Shown: positions 31,041-42,301, counted from the stretch's first letter. The stretch: 64,000 bases of DNA from Bartonella doshiae NCTC 12862 = ATCC 700133 (GCF_000278155.1 NZ_JH725094.1:313765-377764), one strand, 5' to 3'. The notes: a model not told the origin generated them from the letters alone. A program made the numbers and translations.

Positions 31041-31737
31041 GATCACAAACCCTTGATCCTTATTTGATCAATAATCCCTCATGCGATTGAGACAGTTCGT
31101 CCATCTTATGTCAATTTTTAACAGCACTCTTTTAATACCATACACAACAACTTTATCACTTCCCATATGAAATAAAATTTTCGCCCTGCCCAATTTAAAT
31201 TATCACTTAAAACGCAAATGTGCTCTTTAAAAATCTGTATGTATATTAGTTTGCGTTTTATTGCACTTGCATAAGTTTCAGATCTACCGGCTTAAAGTAA
31301 AGAGCGGCTTAACTGTATTTATCAGACATAACAAACAAACCTCTCTTCAAATCAGTGGCTAACTGATTGATAATGACAAATGAAACTTAAATTTTTTACC
31401 TTCTTTCCTGCTGATATAATTAAATTCAGTTTCCTCTTGAAATAGTAATAATAGAGATTTTTCTACATTATGCTATATACTACAATTGAAGTGATCACGT
31501 TTCTGTTTAAAGATTGAAAATCTTATCAACTCATTACCAGCGCAAATATAATATATCACTCTAAAAAGAGCATAGCGGAAAATTTTATATCTATAACATT
31601 GATACTCTTCTAAAACCGTATACTTTTTGAATACAAATATTTTTTATCTAGAAAAGAGCTTTTGTTGATATAAAAACTATTGTTTTATATTAGGAAAGAC
31701 ATTCGATGAACAGTCACAGATATGGTAGAGTTTATTC
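31041..31737. other. Gene-free region between divergent nagZ and rlmJ
   Basis: About 700 bases without a supported gene. Related genomes carry argS, dgt and a SPOR-domain gene upstream of nagZ. I see no trace of these, and no tRNA fold. Promoters for nagZ and rlmJ should lie at the two ends. Confidence 0.45.
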
Positions 31738-32601
31738 ATGAATTATCGGCATATTTATCATGCTGGCAACTTTGCTGATGTTTTCAAACACATTATTGTC
31801 ACCCGCATTGTAGAGTATCTCAAACGCAAAGAAAAAGCCTTTCGCGTGATAGATACGCATGCCGGAATCGGCATTTATAATCTCTCTTCCTTGGAAGCAC
31901 ATAAAACAGGAGAGTGGCGTGAAGGCATCCAGCGGTTTTTATCCGCTCCTATCCCAGAAGACTTAAAAACACTCCTTGATCCATGGTGCAATATTATTGA
32001 TGCACTTAATGAAGGAGAAAAAGAAATTGTATTCTATCCTGGATCTCCTGTTCTTATTCGCCAATTATTGCGAAAACAAGATCGGTTAACCGCAATTGAA
32101 TTACACTCTGAAGATTACCACGTTTTAGCAAAAAAATTTTCCGGAGATTATCAAACAAAAGTTCTGCATTTAGATGGTTGGCTTGCCTTAAATTCTCATC
32201 TTCCACCAAAAGAAAAGCGTGGTTTCATTCTCGTTGATCCACCCTTTGAAAAACCCAGTGAATTTTCTCGTCTTATTGAAGGATTATCAAAAGCACATCG
32301 CCGTTTCCCTGGAGGAACTTATGCTTTATGGTACCCTGTTAAATATGAAAAAGAAGTTGAAAATTTTCTTCATGCGCTTCATCAAACGGGAATTCCCAAA
32401 ATTCTACAGCTTGAAATGCGTATCCGTAAAAGCACAATACCACCCAAAATGAACGGAAGTGGAATGATTCTTATCAATCCCCCCTATCTTTTAGAAGAAG
32501 AAATGAAAAAACTCAGCCCCTTTCTTATTTCTCGTCTTGGACAGGATAAAAATGCACACATAACTCATAGATGGCTCCAGAAAGAACATGTATCATGTTA
32601 A
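31738..32601 (+). CDS. rlmJ: 23S rRNA (adenine(2030)-N(6))-methyltransferase RlmJ
   Basis: 287 residues. The N-terminus NYRHIYHAGNFADVFKHI is diagnostic of the RlmJ family (DUF519). The AdoMet site includes IDTHAGIGIYNL, FYPGSP and the catalytic DPPF (VDPPFEKPSEF). The enzyme methylates A2030 in 23S rRNA. It stands alone, divergent from nagZ, with a long gap before uvrC. Confidence 0.94.
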   Translation: MNYRHIYHAGNFADVFKHIIVTRIVEYLKRKEKAFRVIDTHAGIGIYNLSSLEAHKTGEWREGIQRFLSAPIPEDLKTLLDPWCNIIDALNEGEKEIVFYPGSPVLIRQLLRKQDRLTAIELHSEDYHVLAKKFSGDYQTKVLHLDGWLALNSHLPPKEKRGFILVDPPFEKPSEFSRLIEGLSKAHRRFPGGTYALWYPVKYEKEVENFLHALHQTGIPKILQLEMRIRKSTIPPKMNGSGMILINPPYLLEEEMKKLSPFLISRLGQDKNAHITHRWLQKEHVSC

Positions 32602-33023
32602 AGTTTCCTAGTTTACCTTATTTTATTCATAATATTCTTTATAACTATCAAAGGATTAAACATTTTTCAGAAGAAGTACGATATCATAAAGAGCTTTTTA
32701 GTCTTTTTGCGTCCCACAAAATATTATAATAATGAATTGTATAGATTTGAATCTTTCTTAACAAAGCTTATTTCAAATAACTTATCATCATGATAAACTT
32801 GCTTATCCCTCTCATCCATAGAGGAAATAGCAGAAAATAAATATTAGCGAACTCGTTGAACAGCTCTCTGAAGTTCCCTTCATAATTTGTTATGAAAAAT
32901 AAAACCACAAAAATTGCGCGTTCTCATACCATAATGGACTATTTATAGGAAATAACTATAAATACATAAAAATGGTAATACTTGATGGAAAAAATTTCAT
33001 AGGAAAATACAAAATATTTCTGG
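32602..33023. other. Intergenic region between rlmJ and uvrC, no gene seen
   Basis: 422 AT-rich bases. No supported gene or RNA. The uvrC promoter is expected here. Confidence 0.45.
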
Positions 33024-35018
33024 ATGCACCGAATGATCTTGAAAAACAACATAAATTGTCCTCCAAATGAACAAGAAAAACTTCCTTTTTTTTCTAATAT
33101 TATATGGGACAATGCTAATCAAGAAAAGGATAAAAACCAATATAAAGGTGTCAAACTCATACAAGAGTTTGTTAAACATCTTCCGCATAGGCCGGGAGTC
33201 TATCGAATGTTTGATGAAAATGGTAATGCTCTTTACGTAGGAAAAGCACGTAATCTCAAAAAACGCGTTTCAAATTATACCCATGAACAAGGACACAATA
33301 ATCGTATTACCCGTATGATTCGTGCAACATATTATATGGAATTTGTCGTCACGCATACAGAAACAGAAGCACTCCTCTTAGAAGCAAATCTCATTAAAAG
33401 ATTGCATCCGCGTTTTAACGTGTTATTGCGAGATGATAAAAGCTTTCCTTATATCATCATTACTGATGATCATCGAGCACCTGCAATTTATAAACACCGT
33501 GGTTCCCGAACACGAAAAGCTCATTATTTTGGTCCTTTCGCATCTTCAGGTGCAGTTACACAAACAATTAACGTTTTACAACGCGCTTTTTTATTACGTA
33601 CTTGTACCGATTCAGTTTTCGAAAATCGTACACGTCCTTGTTTGCTTTACCAAATAAAGCGATGTTCTGCACCCTGTACACATGAAATCAATGACAATAA
33701 TTATAGAGAACTAGTAAAAGAAGCTAAAGCCTTCCTGTCAGGAAAAAGCCAAGTAGTAAAAAATGATATGATTCAGGCAATGCATAAAGCCGCAGAAAAT
33801 CTTGATTTTGAACAAGCAGCAACTTACCGTGATCGCTTATCGGCTCTCTCTCAGATACAAAGCCATCAAGGGATTAATCCTCAAACAATCAAAGAAGCGG
33901 ATGTCTTTGCAATTGCACAAAAAAGTGGAATAACTTGCATTCAGGTATTTTTTTTTCGCATGGGACAAAATTGGGGAAACCGCGCCTATTTTCCCAAAGC
34001 AGACCCTTCTTTTTCTAGCACTGAAATTTTAGCAAGTTTTCTCACCCAATTCTATGATGATAAGCCACTTCCAAAACTCATCCTTATATCTGAACAAATC
34101 GAAGAAAAAACACTCCTTACAGAGGCATTCAGTCTTAAAGCAAATCGCAAAATATTTCTTTCTTTACCCAAAAAAGGTGAACGTAAAACCCTTGTAAATC
34201 ACGCTTATATCAATGCTCATGAAGCACTCGGATATAAGCTCTCTGAAACAAACACACAAAAAAAACTGCTTAAGGAACTTGCCGAAACATTCCAGTTGCC
34301 ACACCCTCCATGTCGTATAGAAGTCTACGATAATTCCCATATTATGGGAACAAATGCAGTAGGTGCTATGATTGTCGCAGGCCAAACGGGATTTATTAAA
34401 AATCAATACCGTAAATTCAACATTCGCTCAAGTGAAATCACACCTGGCGATGATTTTGGAATGATGAAAGAAGTCATGAAACGAAGATTTTCACGCCTTA
34501 TCAAAGAATATGGCTTCCCTCACGAAAACGATGATATAAAAGGGCAAGACGATGAACTTTTTCCCTCTTGGCCTGATCTTATATTAATCGATGGTGGTAG
34601 AGGACAAATAAATAGCGTGCATACAATATTATCTGAATTAAAATTAGATACTCTTATTACAGTTGTGGGAATAGCTAAAGGTATTGACCGTAACGCAGGA
34701 CGTGAACAGTTTTTTATAAAAGGCAAAACACCCTTTACACTTTCTCCACATGATCCTATCCTGTATTTTTTGCAACGTTTACGTGATGAAGCACACCGTT
34801 TTGCAATTGGAAGTCATAAAGCTAAACGGAAAAAAGAAACATTCAAAAATCCGCTTGATGAAATTGAGAATATTGGTCCAACAAGAAAGCGCGCATTGCT
34901 TCATCATTTTGGAAGTGCTAAAGCTGTTGCTGGTGCTTCACACGAAGATTTAATAAAAGTCATAGGCATTTCTGCCAAAATTGCACAAAAAATTTACAAT
35001 CATTTTAATAAAAAATAA
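33024..35018 (+). CDS. uvrC: UvrABC system protein C
   Basis: 664 residues. The incision subunit of nucleotide excision repair. An N-terminal extension of ~45 residues precedes the GIY-YIG nuclease (about 55-135; [19 protein letters not shown]). A Cys-containing region follows ([16 protein letters not shown]), then the UvrB-binding UVR motif (about 250-285), the RNase H-like nuclease ([37 protein letters not shown]) and C-terminal helix-hairpin-helix repeats. The true start may be one of several downstream codons, since the first ~40 residues are not conserved. Confidence 0.95.
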   Translation: MHRMILKNNINCPPNEQEKLPFFSNIIWDNANQEKDKNQYKGVKLIQEFVKHLPHRPGVYRMFDENGNALYVGKARNLKKRVSNYTHEQGHNNRITRMIRATYYMEFVVTHTETEALLLEANLIKRLHPRFNVLLRDDKSFPYIIITDDHRAPAIYKHRGSRTRKAHYFGPFASSGAVTQTINVLQRAFLLRTCTDSVFENRTRPCLLYQIKRCSAPCTHEINDNNYRELVKEAKAFLSGKSQVVKNDMIQAMHKAAENLDFEQAATYRDRLSALSQIQSHQGINPQTIKEADVFAIAQKSGITCIQVFFFRMGQNWGNRAYFPKADPSFSSTEILASFLTQFYDDKPLPKLILISEQIEEKTLLTEAFSLKANRKIFLSLPKKGERKTLVNHAYINAHEALGYKLSETNTQKKLLKELAETFQLPHPPCRIEVYDNSHIMGTNAVGAMIVAGQTGFIKNQYRKFNIRSSEITPGDDFGMMKEVMKRRFSRLIKEYGFPHENDDIKGQDDELFPSWPDLILIDGGRGQINSVHTILSELKLDTLITVVGIAKGIDRNAGREQFFIKGKTPFTLSPHDPILYFLQRLRDEAHRFAIGSHKAKRKKETFKNPLDEIENIGPTRKRALLHHFGSAKAVAGASHEDLIKVIGISAKIAQKIYNHFNKK

Positions 35019-35094
35019 GGCTTGTTTCATAATCTGTGCCTTGTTACCTTTATAAAAATATATTATTTCCCTATAAATAATTGAAAATAGTTCT

Positions 35095-35676
35095 ATGAAA
35101 AATCATACTTTTTCTTTTCCAAATATTTTGACTTATGCACGCATTATTGCAGTGCCAATGGTTGTTTCATGCTTTTTTTTAGAAGGACGTCTACAATCAA
35201 ACGATATTACCCGCTGGATTGCAGTTTCGATTTTTGTGATTGCATCCATTACTGACTTTTTTGACGGCTATCTCGCCCGTATTTGGGAACAAACTTCCAA
35301 TATTGGCCGTATGTTAGATCCAATTGCAGATAAACTTCTCGTGTCCGCCTGTCTGTTATTACTTGCTGCAGATAGTACTATCGCTGGATGGACTCTATGG
35401 GCTGCCATCATCATTCTTTGCCGAGAAATTCTGGTATCAGGATTACGTGAATATTTAGCTGAATTAAAAGTTAGTGTCCCTGTTTCTCGCCTTGCAAAAT
35501 GGAAAACTTTTGTACAAATGATCGCGATTGTCTTCCTCTTAGCAGGACCAGCTGGCAATAAAATTATCCCTTATGCAACGGAATTTGGCATCATTATGCT
35601 GTGGATTGCTGCTCTCCTCACACTGTGGACAGGATGGGATTATTTTCGTGCAGGCTTAAAACACGTTATTATATAA
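35095..35676 (+). CDS. pgsA: CDP-diacylglycerol--glycerol-3-phosphate 3-phosphatidyltransferase
   Basis: 193 residues, about four to six membrane helices. The CDP-alcohol phosphotransferase signature is present as DFFDGYLARIWEQTSNIGRMLDPIADK (D-G-AR-G-D-D pattern, split across positions). It makes phosphatidylglycerol phosphate, the committed step to phosphatidylglycerol and cardiolipin. uvrC-pgsA is the conserved rhizobial order; moaD and moaE, which often follow, are absent. Confidence 0.95.
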   Translation: MKNHTFSFPNILTYARIIAVPMVVSCFFLEGRLQSNDITRWIAVSIFVIASITDFFDGYLARIWEQTSNIGRMLDPIADKLLVSACLLLLAADSTIAGWTLWAAIIILCREILVSGLREYLAELKVSVPVSRLAKWKTFVQMIAIVFLLAGPAGNKIIPYATEFGIIMLWIAALLTLWTGWDYFRAGLKHVII

Positions 35677-35718
35677 AAATGATGTGCTTTATAAAACTCT
35701 ATTTATGACTTCATAAAA

Positions 35719-35745
35719 AATCCTGAAACAATGTGTTTCAGGATT
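35719..35745 (-). terminator. Rho-independent terminator between convergent pgsA and ndk
   Basis: 12-base perfect stem AATCCTGAAACA (35719-35730) and TGTTTCAGGATT (35734-35745), three-base loop. On the minus strand it is followed by a T run, which suits ndk. It can also stop pgsA transcripts. Confidence 0.85.
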
Positions 35746-35769
35746 CCCTACCGTTCATAAATGATTTTA

Positions 35770-36192
35770 TTAACCAACAATTTCTATTTCAGAAAACCAA
35801 AAAGCGATTTCTGATTTCGCAGTTTCAGCACTATCTGAACCATGAATAGAGTTTTCACCAATTGATAAAGCATGTGCTTTACGAATTGTTCCTTCCTGTG
35901 CATCCGCAGGATTCGTAGCACCCATCACTTCACGGTTCCTCACTATTGCATCTTCGCCTTCTAAAACCTGAACGACAGTTGGACCAGAAGACATAAATTC
36001 AACTAACTCACTGAAAAAAGGACGTTCTCTATGAACAGCATAAAATCTTTCAGCTTCACGTTGACTCATCCATACACGCTTAGAGGCGATAACACGTAGC
36101 CCCGCATCTTCAAGCATTTCTGTAATCTTTCCTGTCAAATTACGACGTGTTGCATCCGGTTTAATCATCGAAAAAGTACGCTCTACAGCCAT
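35770..36192 (-). CDS. ndk: Nucleoside diphosphate kinase
   Basis: 140 residues, standard for the family. It equilibrates nucleoside di- and triphosphates. Motifs: [12 protein letters not shown] at the N-terminus, [34 protein letters not shown] and the active-site NSIHGSDS (catalytic His). The strand is opposite to pgsA. In rhizobia ndk lies near holC; here a 12-kb accessory block separates them. Confidence 0.97.
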   Translation of the reverse strand: MAVERTFSMIKPDATRRNLTGKITEMLEDAGLRVIASKRVWMSQREAERFYAVHRERPFFSELVEFMSSGPTVVQVLEGEDAIVRNREVMGATNPADAQEGTIRKAHALSIGENSIHGSDSAETAKSEIAFWFSEIEIVG

Positions 36193-36435
36193 TTAACCAC
36201 CTTTATTTTACTTATTCACCTGCCCGTTCTATAGCGAGCAATAAGCCTCTTGCCAAGTGCCTATGAAAAAATCCATACCAATTTTTCAATATGCAATTAA
36301 TCATAAAGAAACCTTCAACATAAAAACAAAAATAACTGTGGTACCTGATTTTCTCATCACCGTACTCTAAGTACTTTTGCAATAGAAAAAAGTACAACAA
36401 AATATAATATGCACCCAGCTATACAGCCTTTATGA

Positions 36436-37491
36436 AAAACATATGCTTAGAAACTATAGCGGAAACCGACAATACCTTGAAGAGATTGCTTGGTCTTGCG
36501 CCCTTGAAGATAATGCGCTTGGGCATAAAACTTTAATTTGTCACTTACAAAACTGCTCAAACCAATCCCAAGTTTTCCAACATTTCCTGAAAGGTCAGTG
36601 GTAAATTTATGTTGCTCATTAATCGTTACATGATTGCCCTTTCTATTCTCACGCACCCATGCCGCTGTAATGTAAGCCATTGATGAAACATCCATACCAA
36701 ATCCTAATTCATACCCTAACGATACTCCAACCTCACTGCGTAATGAAGTAGATCGATCTATATCACCTATCATTCCATTGGAAAGCGCTATCTTTTTACC
36801 TTCAACTTGCAACCACGTTAACTGCCCATAAGGCTGCATCCAACCGTTTTGCCACGTCTTAAACCGATAACCAGCTTCAAATGATGTACCCACAACCCAC
36901 TGATGATAATTACCTTCTATATCTAAGCCATTCGTTGAAACAGCCTTCAGACTATTTTGATAACGATTGTATTTCAAAATACTGTCTAGATACCATCCAT
37001 TGTAATCAAAATACGTAGCATAAGCACCAATGCCATGAATATTTATGCTGCTGGTACCGCCTCGCGCATGTGCAACACGTGCTTGATCATAGCTTCCAAA
37101 ACCACCAATATATAAATCTCCCCCTGTAAACTCTGTTAAACCACTTATACCAAATACTACACCCGTCTGCTCAAGCTTAAAATCTATATGATCTGTTGTA
37201 ATACTCTCTTTGCTCTTGATCGCATAGCTCCATAGAGCAGAACTTTTTTTATTTCTGTCTAAAATTTTCCTTCCAACACGCGCAGTTTGTAGCTCATTGT
37301 GAAAAATAAGCCCAGGTGTTACACTTATAGACAATATCGCATCCGTTGAGGGAGTGGTTAAAAAATCGGAAACTGAAATTTCATGACTCGATTGTGAAGC
37401 AACTCGAAGCTGACGAACCGGATGTACGCTTATCTCATCTTTCAAAGATTGAGTACCTGTCGATAAATCAATCCGCCCATGCTCATCAGAA
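36436..37491 (-). repeat. Near-identical 1,056-bp repeat, copy 1 (3' end of autotransporter 1)
   Basis: Matches 42291-43346 at a constant offset of 5,855 bases. The only difference I noticed is C/T at 36470/42325 (Val versus Ile, close to the C-terminus). Homology starts about ten bases past the stop codon and ends abruptly in the linker. Confidence 0.9.
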
Positions 37492-39071
37492 CGCGTATAT
37501 CTACCAGTTCGGCCTGATAAACTCATAATCTGATTTTCTGATGATGAAGATGCTGAAAGGGCAGAAACAGGTACTTCTCTCAAATGGCGTGGAAGCCGTT
37601 TCTTAGGATCCTGCTGATTTTTCCCAGCACTACTACTCCTTTGACGACTGGAAGCTTGCTTCTGAGAAGAAGAGGATTCTCGTTGTGACTGTAAATTCCA
37701 ATTATTAGATGAAAAAGATGCCAAAGTAGAAACCTTAGGTTTTTTACTACTACGCTGAGAGGGAGTAGCCGAACACCCTGTTTTTTCACTCATACCTAAA
37801 TACCATACTGTGTAACCACCACTGGAATCGGCATGTCTATCTCTATAACACAAACGATATATGTAGGTCCCACCATCAAAAGTTTCAATTGACTTACCGG
37901 ATTTGTTTGCCAAAGTAAAATTAGCTCCTCCATTTGAACTTCTATCGGTAACTAGATTAATTTCTGTTGCTAAACCATTTTTTTGTGAAATAGGACTTGT
38001 TAATTCAATGCCAGAATCATCAACACTTACTGTGTGATTACCTGAGCCATCATCTATCAATAAGTAATCACTATTATAATCACCCATAGTATTAATATTA
38101 AAATGAAAATGTAAACTTCCTGTAAGCCTTTCGATACTGAGTGAAATATGGCGTGGATCATATGGAATAGAAGTAAAAAAAACATTTCCCCCTTCACCAC
38201 CTAAGCCTTCAATTTTTATCTGAGGTTTATGCTTGGTATCACGCTCACCAACAAAAAATAATACTTCATCACTCCTTCCCTCCACAGAAAATTTTTCTTT
38301 TGTAATATGATCCGTAACATCACCAGCAAATAAATAAAGGCTTCCATTACCATTGACCCTTACTTCTCCAACAACCTCCTCTACACCAACATGTAAAAAT
38401 GATTTAGCCACATCCTGAATCGTCAAACCATCTACAAACCCTCTAGGATATACAACCTGGATAGCATTATCCTTCAAGGTAGTAGCATATGCCCCCCCTC
38501 CCGCTAAAACGTGCTGCCTACCATCCCCAGAAACCACGGTCTCCATTGCCGAACCACCTTTTTGTTTGTTTACCGCATAAAGATTTTGCTCCCCTCCACT
38601 CCCAACTTTTGTATTCCAAACCCATACCCCATTATAAACATTCTGCTGTCCTATAATGCCATTACTACCAGATACTGTAGCGTCATAAGCACTGCTTAGC
38701 TTCCGCATACTTTGAGAATCTATTTGAAGATCTAAAATACTACTCTCTTCATGAACAAACTGTTTTCCACCGCTGATTTTAGTATTCATCGCAATTCCCC
38801 CGCGCGTAATTATTTGCATTGCGCCTTTCTGAACAGTCGCTCCTACTGAACTCTTACCATTTTCGACGATCTCTACACCTCCATCCTCAATCGTAATATT
38901 ACTGCTCAAAAGAGTAGTAATCAGTGCTGTGCCTTTTAATACATTCTTTTTATTATCTGGCTGTTCTAATCTTATTAGCGCTTCATTTCTTTTTTCAACC
39001 GCACTTGCAACCTGTATGAAACAATTACCGATCATCAATACTGAAAAACTAAACTTGCATTTATGCCGCAT
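36447..39071 (-). CDS. Autotransporter with AIDA-type repeats (paralog 1)
   Basis: 874 residues. Signal peptide to about residue 24 (FSFSVLMIGNCFIQVASA). The passenger has GG-turn repeats (AMETVVSGDGRQHVLAGGGA; SGGKQFVH) of the AIDA/pertactin beta-helix kind up to about residue 430. A Ser-rich linker follows (about 435-560), and the C-terminal ~280 residues form the translocator barrel ending FRYSF. The DNA for the last ~347 residues is nearly identical to that of paralog 3. GGAGTTT eight bases before the ATG serves as ribosome binding site, shared in form with paralog 3. It could belong to the group that includes the angiogenic factor BafA, but I cannot test that here. Confidence 0.85.
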   Translation of the reverse strand: MRHKCKFSFSVLMIGNCFIQVASAVEKRNEALIRLEQPDNKKNVLKGTALITTLLSSNITIEDGGVEIVENGKSSVGATVQKGAMQIITRGGIAMNTKISGGKQFVHEESSILDLQIDSQSMRKLSSAYDATVSGSNGIIGQQNVYNGVWVWNTKVGSGGEQNLYAVNKQKGGSAMETVVSGDGRQHVLAGGGAYATTLKDNAIQVVYPRGFVDGLTIQDVAKSFLHVGVEEVVGEVRVNGNGSLYLFAGDVTDHITKEKFSVEGRSDEVLFFVGERDTKHKPQIKIEGLGGEGGNVFFTSIPYDPRHISLSIERLTGSLHFHFNINTMGDYNSDYLLIDDGSGNHTVSVDDSGIELTSPISQKNGLATEINLVTDRSSNGGANFTLANKSGKSIETFDGGTYIYRLCYRDRHADSSGGYTVWYLGMSEKTGCSATPSQRSSKKPKVSTLASFSSNNWNLQSQRESSSSQKQASSRQRSSSAGKNQQDPKKRLPRHLREVPVSALSASSSSENQIMSLSGRTGRYTRSDEHGRIDLSTGTQSLKDEISVHPVRQLRVASQSSHEISVSDFLTTPSTDAILSISVTPGLIFHNELQTARVGRKILDRNKKSSALWSYAIKSKESITTDHIDFKLEQTGVVFGISGLTEFTGGDLYIGGFGSYDQARVAHARGGTSSINIHGIGAYATYFDYNGWYLDSILKYNRYQNSLKAVSTNGLDIEGNYHQWVVGTSFEAGYRFKTWQNGWMQPYGQLTWLQVEGKKIALSNGMIGDIDRSTSLRSEVGVSLGYELGFGMDVSSMAYITAAWVRENRKGNHVTINEQHKFTTDLSGNVGKLGIGLSSFVSDKLKFYAQAHYLQGRKTKQSLQGIVGFRYSF

Positions 39072-39455
39072 AATCTAAACTCCACTATTAATCGTTAGAA
39101 AAATATCCCGCGACTACATAGGTAGTTTGTTTTAGTTTATATCATAATGTGTTTTATTTATGTCGCAATACATTTGTTTTACGATATAAAAATTCTCATA
39201 AGAAATACTAATATACTGAATAAAAATCTTATTTTAGTTTAAAGCAGAAAATTATAAAAAAACAAAACGTGTCTTTATTATTAAGACACGTTTTGTAAAA
39301 TTTATAAAATAGAAACAGAAATAATGTAGTTTTTAAACAAGATATAAAATTATCCTCAATATTTTCATATCTTCAAAATATATCTTAAACATTAAGTCCT
39401 TAATACATAAAAACGCTTATATTTTTCAATTTTATCATCGCATAAGAATGCATAT
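39072..39455. other. Intergenic region between autotransporters 1 and 2
   Basis: 384 AT-rich bases containing the terminator at 39262-39296 for the upstream gene. The promoter of autotransporter 1 should lie in the first ~170 bases before its ATG. No gene seen. Confidence 0.5.
39262..39296 (-). terminator. Rho-independent terminator after autotransporter 2
   Basis: 14-base perfect stem ACAAAACGTGTCTT (39262-39275) and AAGACACGTTTTGT (39283-39296), loop of 7. On the minus strand a T tract follows immediately. It is 160 bases beyond the stop codon. Confidence 0.85.
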
Positions 39456-41951
39456 TTAGAAACTATAGCGAAACCCCAAAACCCCCCGGACCGATTCCTT
39501 AATTCTATGCCCTGTCAAATAATTTGCTTCCGCATAAAATGTTAGTTTATTATTGACAAAACTGTTCAAACCAATTCCCAATTTACCCATATTTCCAGAC
39601 AAGTCTGTGATAAATTTATGCTTGTTATTAATCATCGTGTAATTATTATCAACATTCTCATGCAACCAAGCAGCCGTAATGTAAGCTGTTAAAGAAGCTT
39701 CTGCTCCAACAATAAATTCATGTCCTGTCGTTAATCCAACTTCAGTAGGCAATGAAATAGATGAATTTATATCAGCTATCATTCCATTAGAAAGTTTGAT
39801 TTTTTTATCTGCAACCCGTACTCCTGTCACTTTAACATAAGGCTGCATCCAAGTATTTTGCGCAGGCTCGAAACGACAGCCAAGCTCAAATGATCCACCT
39901 ATCGCCCACTGATTATAATCACCTTGAATGTTCAAACCATTTGTTGAAATAGCTTTCAAATTATCCCAGAAATAATTATATTTTAAAATACCATCTAAGT
40001 ACCATCTGCGATTATCAAAATATGTTGCATAAGCTCCAACACTATAAGAGTTCAGATCACTGTCTCCACCTCGTGCATGAACAATACGTGCTTGATCATA
40101 ACTGCCAAATCCACCAACATATAACTCTCCATGGGGTAACTCATTCAACTGATCAACACCAAATACTATGCCTGTCTGCTCAAGTTTAAAATTTGTATGG
40201 CCCGTAGCAATGCGTTCTCCACTCTTAATCGCATAACCCCATAAATTTGTATTTTTTCTATTCTTGTCCAAAATTCCTCTACCAGCACGCACACTCTGCA
40301 ACTCATTGTTAAAAATGAGCCCAGAAGTTACCCCCATAGACAATATAGCATCCGTTGAAGGAGTAGTTGATGGTTCACCAGGTACAAATGGATTTATTGG
40401 ATCAGGAGGAGAAGGATCTGGTCCACCAGTACGGTCCGCGGATAAAAACCAAACTTTTCCATTTTCATCCTTCCTTTGTTTCAAACCATACATATAAGTT
40501 CCACCATCAACAGCATTAATTTTCTCATTAAAAAGATCTGTCAAAGTAAAATCTGCTCCACCGCTTCGATCCGTAATTAAATCACGTTTTTGTGAAAGAG
40601 GATGCGTAATTTCAACTCCAGAATCCGCAACACTTATTGTGTGATTTCCTTTACCATTCTCAACAAAGAGATAATCACCACGATTATGTGCAATAGCGGT
40701 ATTGAACTTAAAATGTAAACTTCCTGAAAGATTATTAACATGTAACTGAGAGTAATATGGGTCAGAGCCTGTAAATGCAAAAAGAACACTCCCTTCACCA
40801 CTTAATTTCTCAATCAGAGAACTTTTCCCATCACCCCCTGTAGCAATAGAATACAATTTCGTATCTTTTCCATTTAAAAGAATATCTTCTACAGTTGTAC
40901 GATGCTGATCGTTTCCAGCATAAAGATTAATCTTTCCAGAATGGCCTACAAGCGTCTTACCTGCCAACGTTGCTCCAGCACGCACCCACGATTCTGCTTT
41001 ATCATTAATTGTTAAATTTTTGACAAATCCATCCGTATGTATTTCCTGAGTAGCGGTCTCATTTAAAATGACTCCAATAGCCTTACCTCCTTCTAAGATA
41101 CGCTGTTTACCACCACCAAAAACTTCTGTATCAAATGCAGAACCACCATTTTTCGCATCGTAATCTTCTTTGAAAATCTCTTGTACCCCTCCACGCATAA
41201 CTTTTATATTCGAAGTTATGCCTCCATCATATACTTTTTGTTTTCCCAGTGTTTCATTTTGACCATAAATTATAATATTAGAAGCACTACTTTTTTCAAC
41301 CTGTCCAGCAACTTCACCCTCTCCGAATACAAGCTGCTTACCACCATAAATTTTCGTTCCTTCTACTTTTCCTCCATTCCCAACATGTTGCTGTCCACCT
41401 TCCTTAACTATAGCATTTCTTGAAAAACCTTGTTTTCCTTTTAAAGCCTCAACAATTTCAGTTCCACCTTGTTCAATTTTGCTGTTCTCACTGATCCCCC
41501 CCGCATACACATGAATCTCTCCACCATCCCTTACTGTGTTATTAATGGATAACCCTGGCTTATCTTTCTCTCCATCATTTGAAAAGTAAGCTTTAGCACC
41601 ATCATAGAGTATATAATCTCTTAGACTTGCTCCATCTTTAACAAAGATGAGTTCAGGATCTTTACGAGTTGTAATATTTTTTTCTTGTACATTTTGTTTA
41701 ATATTGCCACTACTAAACTTTGCAAAGAAACCTGCTTCACTACGGACCCCTATAATATTTCGCGATGTTCCAAGGATACATTTTCCTATTTTTACATCAT
41801 TGTATTGATTGTGAGAGGTTTTTTCATTCGTTCCATATGAAGACTGGCAAAAAAAACCCACCGCACTCTCATCAGCAACTGCTGACTGCACAAAACAGCT
41901 GCTCGCTAAGAGCGCCAAATAGCTCAATTTCCACTTATATTGTATAGCCAT
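39456..41951 (-). CDS. Autotransporter with AIDA-type repeats (paralog 2)
   Basis: 831 residues from ATG 41951. A longer frame starts eight codons earlier at 41975 but would read through the G-rich ribosome binding site. Signal peptide to about residue 26 (ALLASSCFVQSAVA). The passenger holds repeats such as VRDGGEIHVYAGGISENSKI and AIVKEGGQQHVGNGGKVEGT. A short Pro-rich linker (GGPDPSPPDPINPFVPGEP) replaces the Ser-rich linker of paralogs 1 and 3. The C-terminal barrel ends FRYSF and is similar to, but clearly diverged from, that of the paralogs. A run of seven G lies three bases before the start codon. Confidence 0.85.
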   Translation of the reverse strand: MAIQYKWKLSYLALLASSCFVQSAVADESAVGFFCQSSYGTNEKTSHNQYNDVKIGKCILGTSRNIIGVRSEAGFFAKFSSGNIKQNVQEKNITTRKDPELIFVKDGASLRDYILYDGAKAYFSNDGEKDKPGLSINNTVRDGGEIHVYAGGISENSKIEQGGTEIVEALKGKQGFSRNAIVKEGGQQHVGNGGKVEGTKIYGGKQLVFGEGEVAGQVEKSSASNIIIYGQNETLGKQKVYDGGITSNIKVMRGGVQEIFKEDYDAKNGGSAFDTEVFGGGKQRILEGGKAIGVILNETATQEIHTDGFVKNLTINDKAESWVRAGATLAGKTLVGHSGKINLYAGNDQHRTTVEDILLNGKDTKLYSIATGGDGKSSLIEKLSGEGSVLFAFTGSDPYYSQLHVNNLSGSLHFKFNTAIAHNRGDYLFVENGKGNHTISVADSGVEITHPLSQKRDLITDRSGGADFTLTDLFNEKINAVDGGTYMYGLKQRKDENGKVWFLSADRTGGPDPSPPDPINPFVPGEPSTTPSTDAILSMGVTSGLIFNNELQSVRAGRGILDKNRKNTNLWGYAIKSGERIATGHTNFKLEQTGIVFGVDQLNELPHGELYVGGFGSYDQARIVHARGGDSDLNSYSVGAYATYFDNRRWYLDGILKYNYFWDNLKAISTNGLNIQGDYNQWAIGGSFELGCRFEPAQNTWMQPYVKVTGVRVADKKIKLSNGMIADINSSISLPTEVGLTTGHEFIVGAEASLTAYITAAWLHENVDNNYTMINNKHKFITDLSGNMGKLGIGLNSFVNNKLTFYAEANYLTGHRIKESVRGVLGFRYSF

Positions 41952-42301
41952 GTCCCCCCCTTTATGTATAATCAAACTGGAAGAGTAGTTAGCTCTACAA
42001 AATTCATTTTCAACCTATTATTGTAATAATTCTTCAAAATACCTTATTGATTTCGCAAAAAGATCCTCTGCATGCTTCTAGATTTTTTTATTTTATAAGA
42101 AAATACAAAGCTATGTTTAAAAATATTTCTTGGGAAATAGAAAAAGTAAAATACAAGTATAAAGTGTAGGAATCACAAAATATACGGCTTGTCGTGAAAA
42201 TATATCAATATTTCCTAAAAAATTATTTTCTAAGCATTTATGAATGCTTCATCTTAACAACAGTAACACATTTAAGAATGATCAGAAAACAAAACATATG
42301 C
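41952..42301. other. Intergenic region between autotransporters 2 and 3
   Basis: 350 AT-rich bases; the promoter of autotransporter 2 is expected here. No gene or convincing terminator hairpin seen. Confidence 0.45.
41954..41960 (-). promoter_or_regulatory. G7 tract between ribosome binding site and start of autotransporter 2
   Basis: Seven consecutive C on the plus strand (G on the coding strand) directly upstream of the ATG, forming or extending the Shine-Dalgarno region AAAGGGGGGG. Length changes would alter ribosome-site spacing. Confidence 0.6.
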
